Below, one piece after another: positions 24,100 to 31,244 of a DNA stretch of 64,000 nt. The stretch is from Steroidobacteraceae bacterium (GTDB lineage Bacteria > Pseudomonadota > Gammaproteobacteria > Steroidobacterales > Steroidobacteraceae): NCBI GenBank assembly GCA_019634915.1, contig JAHCAN010000006.1:1-64000 (forward strand), in the 5' to 3' direction. Position 1 is the first letter of the stretch. Each line of letters starts with the position of its first letter. A program made the translations under genes and the position numbers. The notes beneath the pieces were generated by a model. The model was not told where the DNA came from. It saw nothing but the letters and a program-made list of their open reading frames with translations, and did not search any database.

Positions 24100-24528
24100 A
24101 TGCGATCGAGACAACACGGTGTGACGCTGATGGAGCTGCTGACGGTGATCGTCGTGCTCGGCATCCTCGCGTCGATCGCGGTGCCGAGCTACCGCAACTA
24201 CCTGATCCGCGCGCAGCGGACCGAGGCAACCACCGCGCTGCTGAACCTGCAGGCGGCCCAGGAGAAGTTCTACCTGCAGAACAACGCCTACACCGACAAC
24301 GTCACCGATGCGCCGCCGGCAGGCCTCGGCCTGCTGGCGACCACGGAGCGCGGTTTCTATGCGATAGACGTCGAGCTCGGCGCCGACGGACAAAGCTACG
24401 AAGCCACGGCGACGCCGGTCGCGGGTGCCGGCCAGGCCGACGACAGCAAGTGCACGGGCTTCTCGGTGACCGACGCCGGCAAACGCGGCGCGACCGGCCC
24501 GGGTGGCCTGGAGCAATGCTGGCGCTGA
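24100..24528 (+). CDS. pilE: Type IV pilus minor pilin PilE
   Basis: A 142-residue prepilin: leader MRSRQHG, then VTLMELLTVIVVLGILASIAVPSYRNYLIRAQRTEA, followed by LQAAQEKFYLQNNAYT, the pattern of PilE-type minor pilins that connect the tip complex to the major pilin. A single cysteine pair (KCTGF, EQCWR) closes the C-terminal D-region. It is the last gene of the fimU-pilVWX-pilY1-pilE series, 20 bases after pilY1. The ATG at 24100 is required by the leader. Confidence 0.9.
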   Translation: MRSRQHGVTLMELLTVIVVLGILASIAVPSYRNYLIRAQRTEATTALLNLQAAQEKFYLQNNAYTDNVTDAPPAGLGLLATTERGFYAIDVELGADGQSYEATATPVAGAGQADDSKCTGFSVTDAGKRGATGPGGLEQCWR

Positions 24529-24550
24529 TCGCCTGAGGGCGCGACGCGGC

Positions 24551-24556
24551 TACAAT
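24551..24556 (+). promoter_or_regulatory. Near-consensus -10 element; possible leaderless start
   Basis: TACAAT (5 of 6 to TATAAT) lies only six bases upstream of the ATG at 24563. A transcription start seven or so bases after this element would fall at or next to the start codon, giving a leaderless mRNA. No good -35 or Shine-Dalgarno sequence is visible. Support is positional only. Confidence 0.4.
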
Positions 24557-24562
24557 GCCGCG

Positions 24563-25537
24563 ATGCGCCTCGCCGCCTCGATCCTGTGCCTCCTGCCCGC
24601 CTGCGCGCTCGCCGGCGGCGGCGAGCTGAAACTCGCCACCTGGAATCTCGAGTGGCTGATCTCGCCGCAGAGCCTGCAGGCGCTGCGCACGAACTGCACG
24701 CCGCAGGGCGTGCGCCCGCCGGCGAACGCGCGCACGATCCCGTGTGACGTCGCCGCGAAACTCACCCGCGGCCGTGCCGATTTCGACGCGCTCGCCCGCT
24801 ATGCCCGCCTGCTCGATGCCGACGTCGTGGCGCTGCAGGAAGTCGACGGCCCCGACGCCGCGCGCCTCGTGTTCCCGGGCTACCGCTTCTGCTTCACCGG
24901 CCGGCGCCACGTGCAGAACAATGGCTTCGCGATCCGCCGGGGCATTGCATACCGCTGCGGCCGGGATTTCCGCCCGCTGTCACTCGGCGACTCGGTGCGC
25001 CGGGGCGCCGAGCTCGTGCTGTATCCCGGCGAGCCGCGCGAGCTGCGGTTGCTGTCCGTGCACCTGAAGTCCGGCTGCGGCAACCGCCTGCTCGACGACC
25101 GGCGCAAGGAGTGCACGGCGCTCGCCCGCCAGGTCACCTTCCTCGAGGAATGGATCGACGGCGAGGCGGCCGCGGGGCGTGCGTTCGCGGTGCTCGGCGA
25201 CTTCAACCGGGACCTGCTGCGCGACCAGGGCGAGGCGCGCTCGGAGAGCGGCCGCCTGCTGCGGCTGTGGCCCGAAATCGACGACGGCGAGCCGCCCGAG
25301 GCCGACCTCTCGAACGCCGCGGAGGGCCAGCGTTTCGTCAACTGCGCGATGAACCAGGCTTTTCCGGGCTATATCGACCATATCGTGCTGTCGCGCACGC
25401 TCGCGACGGGCGTCGTGCCCGGCTCGTTCGAGCGCGTGGTCTACCGCACGCAGGATGCCGTGGCCCGCAAGCTCTCCGACCACTGTCCGGTTGCGCTGCG
25501 GGTCCGGCCGCCGGTGGGGGCAAAGTCGGCCAATTAA
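24563..25537 (+). CDS. Secreted endonuclease/exonuclease/phosphatase-fold protein
   Basis: A 324-residue protein with signal peptide (MRLAASILCLLPACALAGGG) and a DNase-I-like domain. The fold's motifs are visible in order: LATWNLEWL, VVALQEVD (metal Glu), SVHLKSGC, VLGDFNRDL (catalytic Asp/Asn), YIDHIVLS and SDHCPVAL (catalytic His). Three or four cysteines suggest disulphides in the periplasm or outside. Substrate may be nucleic acid or a phosphate ester; the sequence does not decide. It stands alone after the pilin operon. Confidence 0.85.
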   Translation: MRLAASILCLLPACALAGGGELKLATWNLEWLISPQSLQALRTNCTPQGVRPPANARTIPCDVAAKLTRGRADFDALARYARLLDADVVALQEVDGPDAARLVFPGYRFCFTGRRHVQNNGFAIRRGIAYRCGRDFRPLSLGDSVRRGAELVLYPGEPRELRLLSVHLKSGCGNRLLDDRRKECTALARQVTFLEEWIDGEAAAGRAFAVLGDFNRDLLRDQGEARSESGRLLRLWPEIDDGEPPEADLSNAAEGQRFVNCAMNQAFPGYIDHIVLSRTLATGVVPGSFERVVYRTQDAVARKLSDHCPVALRVRPPVGAKSAN

Positions 25538-25591
25538 GTTCAGTCGTGTTTGGCAAACGGGGGCCGGCAGGCATAATTGCGGGCAGGGGCC

Positions 25592-25900
25592 ATGAAGTAC
25601 ACCAGCGAAGAAGAGCGTATCGAGTTGGAACGCCGCCTGCACACACGTCACCGGGCACGCACGACCGTGTACATCACGGTCCCCGGGGGCCGCAAACGCC
25701 TGTGCCGGGCGATCAACCTGTCGGCGACCGGCGTATTCATCGAGACCACCAATCTCGGCCTGCGCAAGGGGCAGCAGGTCCAGCTCGCGTTCGCGATCAA
25801 TCTCGGTGCCGTCACCAAACTGCACCGGCGCACCGCGACGGTCGCGCACGTCTCGCGTGGCGGCACCGGCCTGATGATGGACGCCTACGCCACGCGCTGA
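25592..25900 (+). CDS. PilZ-domain protein (putative c-di-GMP receptor)
   Basis: A 102-residue single-domain protein. The c-di-GMP binding signature is readable as RHRAR (RxxxR, about residues 19-23), then RAINLSATGVFIET (N-x-S-x-x-G, near 44-50), with a closing VAHVSRGGTGLMMD. The ATG at 25592 is preceded by GGGCAGGGG. It may act as a small adaptor; its partner is not visible. The uppP gene starts 24 bases downstream. Confidence 0.85.
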   Translation: MKYTSEEERIELERRLHTRHRARTTVYITVPGGRKRLCRAINLSATGVFIETTNLGLRKGQQVQLAFAINLGAVTKLHRRTATVAHVSRGGTGLMMDAYATR

Positions 25901-25924
25901 GCGCGTCGGCCGCTCCCCGCATCC

Positions 25925-26719
25925 ATGGAAGCCATTAGCGCATTCGCCGCGCTCGTGCTCGGCATCGTCGAGGGGCTGACCGAATTCCTGCCGATCTCGA
26001 GCACCGGCCACCTGATCATCACGAGCCATCTGCTCGGCCTGTCGGGCTCCAAGGTGCTCGCGTTCGAGATCATCATCCAGGGCGCGGCGATCCTCGCGGT
26101 GTGCTGGGAGTACCGCAGGCTGCTGTGGGGCACCACGGTGTCGATCACGCGCGACGCGGGTTCGCGGCGCTTCGCGCTGAACATCTTCCTCGGCTTCGTG
26201 CCCCTTGCGGTGCTCGGCCTCGCCTTCAAGGAGCCGATCGAGCGGCATCTGTTCCACCCGGTACCGGTCGCGATCGCGCTGATCCTCGGCGGCATCGCGA
26301 TCCTGTGGGTCGACCGGCGCGCGACGCAGGCCACGCTCGATCGCGTCGATGAAGTGCCGCCCGCGAAAGCCTTCCTGCTCGGCATCTGGCAGGCGCTCGC
26401 GCTGATCCCGGGCACTTCGCGCTCCGGCGCGACGATCATCGGCGGCGTCTGGATCGGCATGTCGCGCCGCCTCGCGACCGAGTACTCGTTCTTCCTCGCG
26501 ATCCCGACGCTGCTCGCGGCTACGGCCTACAAGCTCTACGAGGAACGCGCGCTGTTCGCGGCCGACGACATCCTGCCGTTCGCGATCGGCGGCATCGTCG
26601 CGTTCATCACGGCCCTGCTCGCGGTGCGCGGCTTCATCCGCTACATCAGCACGCACAGCTTCGCGGCGTTCGCCTGGTACCGGATCGTCTTCGGGCTGAT
26701 GGTGCTCTTCATCGCCTGA
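25925..26719 (+). CDS. uppP: Undecaprenyl-diphosphatase UppP (BacA)
   Basis: A 264-residue inner-membrane enzyme that dephosphorylates undecaprenyl diphosphate to recycle the carrier lipid for peptidoglycan synthesis. Motif 1 is LGIVEGLTEFLPISSTGHLII, with the catalytic Glu residues and Ser, and motif 2 is PGTSRSGATIIGG. Seven or eight hydrophobic segments fit the family. Overproduction of this family gives bacitracin resistance in other bacteria. Confidence 0.97.
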   Translation: MEAISAFAALVLGIVEGLTEFLPISSTGHLIITSHLLGLSGSKVLAFEIIIQGAAILAVCWEYRRLLWGTTVSITRDAGSRRFALNIFLGFVPLAVLGLAFKEPIERHLFHPVPVAIALILGGIAILWVDRRATQATLDRVDEVPPAKAFLLGIWQALALIPGTSRSGATIIGGVWIGMSRRLATEYSFFLAIPTLLAATAYKLYEERALFAADDILPFAIGGIVAFITALLAVRGFIRYISTHSFAAFAWYRIVFGLMVLFIA

Positions 26720-26760
26720 CAGGAGTAGCATGGCGCCCCTGCCACAGAAGGGGGTGCCCC

Positions 26761-28239
26761 GTGAGAAGAAGGACTTTCCTGGGCAGCGGCATCGCCGCCG
26801 TCACTGTCGCCGCCAATCCGCTGCGTCATCTGCTGGCCGCGGACGGCGTTCCCGCGATCTCCAGAACCGGCAAGGCACTGCTGCTGCCGCCCGGCGACAT
26901 CACCGAGTTGCGCGCGCGCCTGCGCGGTGCGCTACTGCTGGCGAGCGACGCGGGCTACGACGAGGCGCGGCGCATCTGGAACGGCGCCTTCGATCGCCGC
27001 CCGGCACTGATCGCGCGCTGCGCCGGCGCCGCCGACGTGATGAGTGCCGTCGAATTCGGCCACAGCCACGACCTGCTCGTCTCGGTACGCGGCGGCGGTC
27101 ACAGCCTCTCGGGCCAGTCGGCCTGTGAAGGCGGCCTGATGATCGACCTCGCCGACATGCACGGCGTACGCATCGATCCCGCCGCGCGCAGCGCCCGCGT
27201 CGGGCCCGGCGCACTGCTCAGCCAATTCGATGGCGAAGCGCAGGCCTTCGGCCTCGTGACGCCGGCCGGCACGGTCTCGCATACCGGCGTCGCGGGCCTG
27301 ACGCTCGGCGGCGGCATCGGCCGGCTCGCCCGCAAGTACGGCCTCGCCTGCGACAACCTGCTGTCCGCCGACGTCGTGACCGCCGACGGCCGGCTCGTGC
27401 ACGCCAGCGACACGGAGAATGCCGACCTGATGTGGGCACTGCGCGGCGGCGGCGGCAACTTCGGCGTCGTCACGTCGTTCGAGTTCCGGCTGCACGCCTC
27501 GCCGCAGGTCCTGCTCGGCGGGCCGATCATCTATCCGCTCGAACAGGCACGCGACGTGCTGCGCGCCTTCGCGGACTTCTCGGCCGGCGCACCCGACGAG
27601 GTCTACACGGACGTCATGCTCGCGACGCCGCCGGGAGGCGCGCGGGTGCTGATCTTCGACACCTGCTACGCGGGCCGCATCGCCGATGGCGAGAAGGCGC
27701 TCGCGCCGCTGCGCAAGTTCGGCACGCCGGCACGCGACCTGATTGCGCCGATGCCCTACGTCGCGATGCAGAAGACCAATGACGAGACCTTCGCCCCCGG
27801 CCGCCGCTACTACCTCAAGTCCGGCTTCCTCGGCGGGATCGAGACCGCGATGACCGATGCGATCGTCGAGCATGCGGCCGCCCTGCCTCCGAGCGTCGCG
27901 TTCGCCTTCGCCGACATGGGCGGCGCGACGAGCCGCGTCGCGCCGACCGCGACCGCGTTCTGGCACCGGCCGGCGCGCACGAGCTTCCTCGTCGCGACCA
28001 TGTGGGACGACCCGGCCGACGACGAACGCAACATCGCGGCCGGCCGTGCCGCATACCGCGTCAGCGAACCGTTCCTGAAGGGGTTCTATGTCAACGACGT
28101 AAACCTGACCGACATGACGCAGCAGACGATCGACGCCAACTATGGCGGCAACCTCGAGCGCCTCATGGCGGTGAAGACGCAGTACGACCCGACCAATCTC
28201 TTCCATCTGAATGCCAACGTCAGACCGAAAAACGCATAA
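26761..28239 (+). CDS. Tat-exported FAD-linked oxidase (berberine-bridge type)
   Basis: A 492-residue flavoprotein with an FAD_binding_4 domain and a C-terminal BBE segment (YGGNLERLMAVKTQYDPTNLFHLN). It starts at a GTG with MRRRTFLGSGIAAVTV, a twin-arginine signal. VSVRGGGHSLSGQS places the flavin-linking His at 114. The second, cysteinyl attachment position lies in TPAGTVSHTGVAGLTLGGGIG, where no Cys is found, so a single covalent link is expected. Such enzymes oxidise alcohols, sugars or alkaloid-like compounds with oxygen. The substrate is unknown. Confidence 0.88.
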   Translation: MRRRTFLGSGIAAVTVAANPLRHLLAADGVPAISRTGKALLLPPGDITELRARLRGALLLASDAGYDEARRIWNGAFDRRPALIARCAGAADVMSAVEFGHSHDLLVSVRGGGHSLSGQSACEGGLMIDLADMHGVRIDPAARSARVGPGALLSQFDGEAQAFGLVTPAGTVSHTGVAGLTLGGGIGRLARKYGLACDNLLSADVVTADGRLVHASDTENADLMWALRGGGGNFGVVTSFEFRLHASPQVLLGGPIIYPLEQARDVLRAFADFSAGAPDEVYTDVMLATPPGGARVLIFDTCYAGRIADGEKALAPLRKFGTPARDLIAPMPYVAMQKTNDETFAPGRRYYLKSGFLGGIETAMTDAIVEHAAALPPSVAFAFADMGGATSRVAPTATAFWHRPARTSFLVATMWDDPADDERNIAAGRAAYRVSEPFLKGFYVNDVNLTDMTQQTIDANYGGNLERLMAVKTQYDPTNLFHLNANVRPKNA

Positions 28240-28254
28240 CCGAAAGGGGGACTT

Positions 28255-28524
28255 ATGGATGCAGGCATGGTGAATCTTCTCGTGAGCCTCGTCAGCGGCA
28301 TCGTCGGCGGCAACGTCGGCGGGGCGCTTGCGAAGGCAAAAAGCATGGGCCCGGTATGGAACTCGATCCTCGGCGCCATCGGCGGCGTCGGCGGCGGGCA
28401 GATCGCCGCCGCGGTCGGTGGCCTCGCGTCGCTCGGCCAGGCGGGCAACATCGGCAGCTCCGCCGTGATCGGCGCGCTGCTGCCGGTGATCATCGGCATG
28501 CTGACGAAGAAAAAGACGACCTGA
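28255..28524 (+). CDS. Small Gly/Ala-rich membrane protein, conserved hypothetical type
   Basis: An 89-residue hydrophobic protein (MDAGMVNLLVSLVSGIVGGNVGGALAKAKSMGPVWNS) with two Gly-rich stretches, GAIGGVGGGQIAAAVGGLASLG and the C-terminal helix SAVIGALLPVIIGMLTKKK. GGGGG lies just before the ATG. Short proteins of this composition are met in several Gammaproteobacteria next to unrelated genes; their function is not known to me. Gly-zipper-type membrane association is likely. Confidence 0.65.
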   Translation: MDAGMVNLLVSLVSGIVGGNVGGALAKAKSMGPVWNSILGAIGGVGGGQIAAAVGGLASLGQAGNIGSSAVIGALLPVIIGMLTKKKTT

Positions 28525-28572
28525 ACGGGAGAGTGGCGGGGCGCGATGCTCCGCCACTTCTCTCCGGCGGGA

Positions 28573-28614
28573 TGGTCGGCTGCAGGGATCGAACCCGCGA
28601 TTCCCTGATTACAA
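28573..28614 (-). repeat. attL-like copy of the tRNA-Thr 3' end
   Basis: 28577-28614 repeats 32176-32213 with 36 of 38 identical bases, the first 24 in a row. The outer four bases tggt equal the CCA end plus discriminator of the tRNA, with two acceptor bases lost between them. No 5' half follows, so it is not a tRNA gene but the displaced 3' end left by integration. Confidence 0.85.
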
Positions 28615-28744
28615 GCCGATGCGTGAAACCGCCAAGCACCATCTGACGCCATTTGATTCGGCTGAATAACTCAGCGGAGTGAGGGTTTCGCGACGAGCGG
28701 GCAATTGGCGGCGTCAGCGCTCGGGCGCCCGGCGCCAACTGCGG

Positions 28745-28773
28745 TTGACATACTGTTAACCATGGTTTACATT
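28745..28773 (+). promoter_or_regulatory. Promoter of the toxin-antitoxin operon
   Basis: A perfect TTGACA (28745-28750), a 17-base spacer and TACATT (28768-28773, 4 of 6) form the best promoter in the element. Transcription would begin near 28780, at or beside the GTG proposed as the toxin start. The spacer holds GTTAAC/CATGG sequence that could be an operator. Confidence 0.7.
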
Positions 28774-28779
28774 TGCGCC

Positions 28780-29073
28780 GTGCTCGAAATCGTCCAGTCC
28801 GCGACGTTCGCCAAGTGGCTCTCGGGTCTGCGGGATCCTCAAGCACGGGCGCGGATTCAGGCCCGCCTCGATCGGCTGGCCACGGGCAATCCCGGCGACG
28901 TGAAGCCTACGCAGAAAGGCATCGGCGAAATGAGGATCGACTACGGCCCCGGTTACCGGGTGTATTACCTGCGGCGCGGCTTGGTACTTATTGTGCTGCT
29001 CTGCGGGGGCGATAAGCGCACGCAGGACAAGGACATCAAGAACGCCATCCGCATTGCGAAAGACTGGAGGTGA
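28780..29073 (+). CDS. RelE/ParE-type addiction-module toxin
   Basis: A 97-residue basic protein of the RelE/HigB superfamily, subfamily of 'addiction module killer proteins'. Its signatures are FAKWLSGLRDPQARARIQARLDRLATGNPGD, then GEMRIDYGPGYRVYYLRRG and LCGGDKRTQDKDIKNAIRIAKDW. Family members usually cleave ribosome-bound mRNA. An ATG at 28762 is in frame but lies inside the promoter, upstream of the expected transcript start. The GTG at 28780, giving MLEIVQSATF, also fits the family length of about 100 residues. The antitoxin follows after three bases. Confidence 0.85.
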   Translation: MLEIVQSATFAKWLSGLRDPQARARIQARLDRLATGNPGDVKPTQKGIGEMRIDYGPGYRVYYLRRGLVLIVLLCGGDKRTQDKDIKNAIRIAKDWR

Positions 29074-29076
29074 ACC

Positions 29077-29376
29077 ATGGCACCCAGGAAAGAAACCTTC
29101 TCCCGCTACGACACGGCCGACTATCTGAAGACCGAGGAGGATATGGTCGCGTATCTGGAGGCGTGCATGGAGGAAGCCGGCGACGATCCGGCCTACGTCG
29201 CAGTGGCGCTGGGCAATATCGCTCGCGCTCACGGGATGATGCGGCTGGCCAAGGAGACCGGATTGACCCGCGAGGGGCTGTACAAGGCACTGTCGGCCGA
29301 GGGCAACCCCAGCCTGGGAACGGTGCTGAAGGTTCTTCGAGCATTGGGACTGAAGTTCACGCCGCAGGCAGTGTGA
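29077..29376 (+). CDS. HigA-type antitoxin with helix-turn-helix
   Basis: A 99-residue protein with start MAPRKETFSRYDTADYLKTEEDMVAYLEACMEE. The N-terminal segment is typical of the antitoxins paired with killer-type RelE proteins. The HTH spans about residues 55-90 (MMRLAKETGLTREGLYKALSAEGNPSLGTVLKVLRALGL). AGACTGGAGG supplies a ribosome binding site. Such antitoxins bind the toxin and repress their shared promoter. The toxin-first gene order is the HigBA order. Confidence 0.88.
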   Translation: MAPRKETFSRYDTADYLKTEEDMVAYLEACMEEAGDDPAYVAVALGNIARAHGMMRLAKETGLTREGLYKALSAEGNPSLGTVLKVLRALGLKFTPQAV

Positions 29377-29383
29377 GGATTCG

Positions 29384-29427
29384 TGGTGTGGCTACAGGAT
29401 TCGAACCTGTGACCCTCTGATTTCAAA
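29384..29427 (-). repeat. Second tRNA-3'-end-like remnant within the element
   Basis: On the minus strand this reads as the 3' half of a tRNA: anticodon-side bases, T arm with ACAGG-TTCGAAT-CCTGT, then an acceptor end with CCA. It aligns with 32170-32214 of tRNA-Thr at about 36 of 45 positions with one gap, in the same orientation. No D arm or 5' acceptor half follows, so it is not functional. It looks like an older or secondary attachment site. The parent tRNA cannot be named with certainty. Confidence 0.6.
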
Positions 29428-29544
29428 GGGGTCCATGCGCGCATCGGGTTGCAAGAATCAACACCTTGCATCGCTCGCCACTGCCTGAGACAGCCGCAAG
29501 CAGCGGCCCAATCGATCAAGTCAGTTACGAAATCGCTACGGGTA

Positions 29545-29652
29545 CGTTGTCCCCGTAATCCACAGCCCGAAGCCTGCGGCGGCCCGGCGGCTCTTGCCAG
29601 CCGGGCCAAGCCGCAGGGCGCGAAGCGCGGCTGTGGATCCACGGGGGCAACG
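29545..29652. repeat. Nested inverted repeat, candidate replication or transfer origin
   Basis: The outer arms 29545-29567 and 29629-29652 pair almost completely (cgttg.ccccgt..atccacagcc). Inside, 29573-29588 pairs with 29600-29617 (CCTGCGGC GGCCCGGC with GCCGGGCC aa GCCGCAGG) around an 11-base loop. The whole can extrude as one 108-base branched hairpin. It lies 230 bases upstream of a Rep_trans-type initiator, where double-strand origins or oriT sites of rolling-circle elements are often found. Function is inferred. Confidence 0.6.
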
Positions 29653-29852
29653 TTGCTTGACGACGCCGGCACCATTTGCGATTCTCGATCTCGCACAAGC
29701 GCAAGAATTCGAGTTACCCGCAAGAGCAGGTCATCCATCGCGTAGCCGCCGTGCCGCGATTTCGGAGCCAAGAGAAAGACGGGTCATAGCAGCAGACCCG
29801 CTTGTGACTTCAACGCAGTTCACGCGATGAGGTCACGCACCCGATAGGCGCA

Positions 29853-29880
29853 CGTGACTCCATCGCCAACAGGAGTCACG
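29853..29880 (+). promoter_or_regulatory. Hairpin covering the ribosome binding site of the initiator gene
   Basis: cgtgactcc (29853-29861) and ggagtcacg (29872-29880) are perfect 9-bp arms around a 10-base loop. The right arm contains most of the AGGAG that serves the ATG at 29884. Folding of the mRNA would hide the site, and the same palindrome could also be bound by the initiator as DNA. Either would limit copy number. Confidence 0.55.
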
Positions 29881-29883
29881 ACC

Positions 29884-30900
29884 ATGAGTTCCGTAGATCA
29901 GCATTCAAGCGGCGCGAACGCGCCAGTGACCCGCGTCGCGGGTCACGGCGGCGTCGCGCCGCAACGGTCGCCCCGTCAAGTAACACGGGGCGAAACACCT
30001 GTGCACGAGGGAGTCACGTCCGCTGCGTCCGCGCTCGTCGACTGGCTTGCGTTCAGCGTTCGACCTCCGCCAGGTCAAGGCCGTGCGTGGCTTGAGGCCG
30101 CCATTTCAACGGTCTTCTGCGTCCCGCGTGAGGGCTGGTCATCGAAGGGTCGCGGTTGGTTCGGTTACGCACATCGCCTTGACCTCGGCGCATTCGGATT
30201 GCTTGCGCATGGCGGCAAGGCTCAGAAGGAGACGCTGCACGTTGAGCTCAATGCGCATGCGTGCGCGCGCATCAGCGATTGGAATGCGGTGCGGCTCTGG
30301 GGCGACGTATACGGGGCGAACATCACACGCATTGACGTGGCGCACGACGATTTCTCGGGCGCAGTGGTCAATATCGCGCGCGCGATGCAGTGGTGGCAGG
30401 AGGGTGCGTTCAATTCGAACGGTCGCCCACCACGTTCCGAACTGATCGACGATCTCGGCTCCAACAGGGGGAAGACGCTGTACGTAGGACGACGGGGCAG
30501 CGGCAAGCTCCTGCGGGTCTACGAGAAGGGCAAGCAGCTGGGCGACCCCGCCAGTCCTTGGGTGCGCGCTGAGGTCGAACTGCGCAACAAGGGACGCATC
30601 GTGCCGTGGGATACAGTGCGGGCACCTGGACGATATCTGGCCGGCGCGTATCCGGCCTTGGGGATTCTGAGCGGCGAGCAATCACGCATCCGCACGGTGA
30701 GGCGAGCGGTCGAAATCAGCTATGCCGCGATGGTGAAAACCCTCCGTATGCAGGGGGGAAAGTCCCTCAATGTCATGTGCGCGGTCAACGAGGGTGATGC
30801 CGAGGCCGTGCTGTCGCAGGTCGTCCGGGAGGGCGCGCCCAAGCGCCTTGCGGGCCTGTCAGACGCCGTGCGGCGCGTGTTGGGCGGTGCTGAGTCGTGA
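29884..30900 (+). CDS. Replication initiation factor, Rep_trans/MobT family
   Basis: A 338-residue protein of the Rep_trans family, which covers initiators of filamentous phages and small rolling-circle plasmids and the MobT relaxases of some integrative conjugative elements. Visible family stretches are VDWLAFSV (near 54), ITRIDVAHDDFSG and TLYVGRRGSGKLLRVYEKGKQLGDPASPWVRAEVELRNKGR. The ATG at 29884 with AGGAG eight bases upstream is chosen over an in-frame GTG ten codons earlier, which lies within a hairpin. Its end overlaps the next gene by GTGA. It may nick the nearby inverted repeat. Confidence 0.85.
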   Translation: MSSVDQHSSGANAPVTRVAGHGGVAPQRSPRQVTRGETPVHEGVTSAASALVDWLAFSVRPPPGQGRAWLEAAISTVFCVPREGWSSKGRGWFGYAHRLDLGAFGLLAHGGKAQKETLHVELNAHACARISDWNAVRLWGDVYGANITRIDVAHDDFSGAVVNIARAMQWWQEGAFNSNGRPPRSELIDDLGSNRGKTLYVGRRGSGKLLRVYEKGKQLGDPASPWVRAEVELRNKGRIVPWDTVRAPGRYLAGAYPALGILSGEQSRIRTVRRAVEISYAAMVKTLRMQGGKSLNVMCAVNEGDAEAVLSQVVREGAPKRLAGLSDAVRRVLGGAES

Positions 30901-31244
30901 AAACGCTCAACCTGCAACAGGCCGCCGCGCTGCTCCTGATCCATCCCGTGACGCTACAGGCGAAGGCGCGTGCCGGCGAGATTCCCGGCGCGAAGCCCGG
31001 CCGGCGATGGGTGTTTGTGGAGGATGACCTGCGCGCGTACCTGCGCGCACAATATGCGCGGCGAGCGTTGCAGGGTGACAGCATGGAGAACGTCCAATGT
31101 CGCTCTACAGACGCAAGGATTCACCTTACTGGTGGATCAAGTTGTCCCACAACGGCCGCGCGATACAGCGAAGCACTGGGACTTCCGACCGGAACAAGGC
31201 ACGGGAGTACCACGACAAGCTCAAGGCGCAGCTGTGGGACGTGA
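30897..31244 (+). CDS. HTH excisionase-like protein, tail overlapping the integrase gene
   Basis: A 115-residue protein. The N-terminal 55 residues form an excisionase/MerR-like winged helix: LNLQQAAALLLIHPVTLQAKARAGEIPGAKPGRRWVFVEDDLRAYLRAQ. The tail, with GGSSCPTTAARYSEALGLPTG, is encoded in the first 148 bases of the integrase gene in another frame. A tail of this type (GG..SPT..., LGLPT) is what I recall from other proteins of this small family. That suggests the overlap is real and not a missed early stop. The start is a GTG overlapping the stop of the initiator. Confidence 0.75.
   Translation: MKTLNLQQAAALLLIHPVTLQAKARAGEIPGAKPGRRWVFVEDDLRAYLRAQYARRALQGDSMENVQCRSTDARIHLTGGSSCPTTAARYSEALGLPTGTRHGSTTTSSRRSCGT

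Larger units (their letters stand above)
29377..29883. other. 507-base non-coding stretch inside the element
   Basis: No convincing gene is seen here. It contains, in order, a tRNA-3'-like remnant (29384-29427), a 108-base nested inverted repeat (29545-29652) and a 9-bp inverted repeat over the initiator's ribosome binding site (29853-29880). Open frames of up to 98 codons on the plus strand lack ribosome binding sites and follow the hairpin sequence. Confidence 0.6.

Noticed and set aside
26731-26758. Possible terminator hairpin after uppP
   Set aside because: ggcgcccc/ggggtgcc can pair with one wobble, but no T run follows and it overlaps the ribosome binding region of the flavin oxidase gene.
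28573-28650. Apparent tRNA at the left end of the element
   Set aside because: Only the 3' half is present, with a two-base loss in the acceptor. The D arm and 5' acceptor strand are missing, so it is an attachment remnant.
29449-29830. Open frames of 78-98 codons in the element's non-coding stretch
   Set aside because: They run through the large inverted repeat, lack ribosome binding sites and show no family features.
29854-29883. GTG at 29854 as start of the initiator gene
   Set aside because: It lies at the edge of a hairpin with no ribosome binding site, while AGGAG is correctly spaced before the ATG at 29884.
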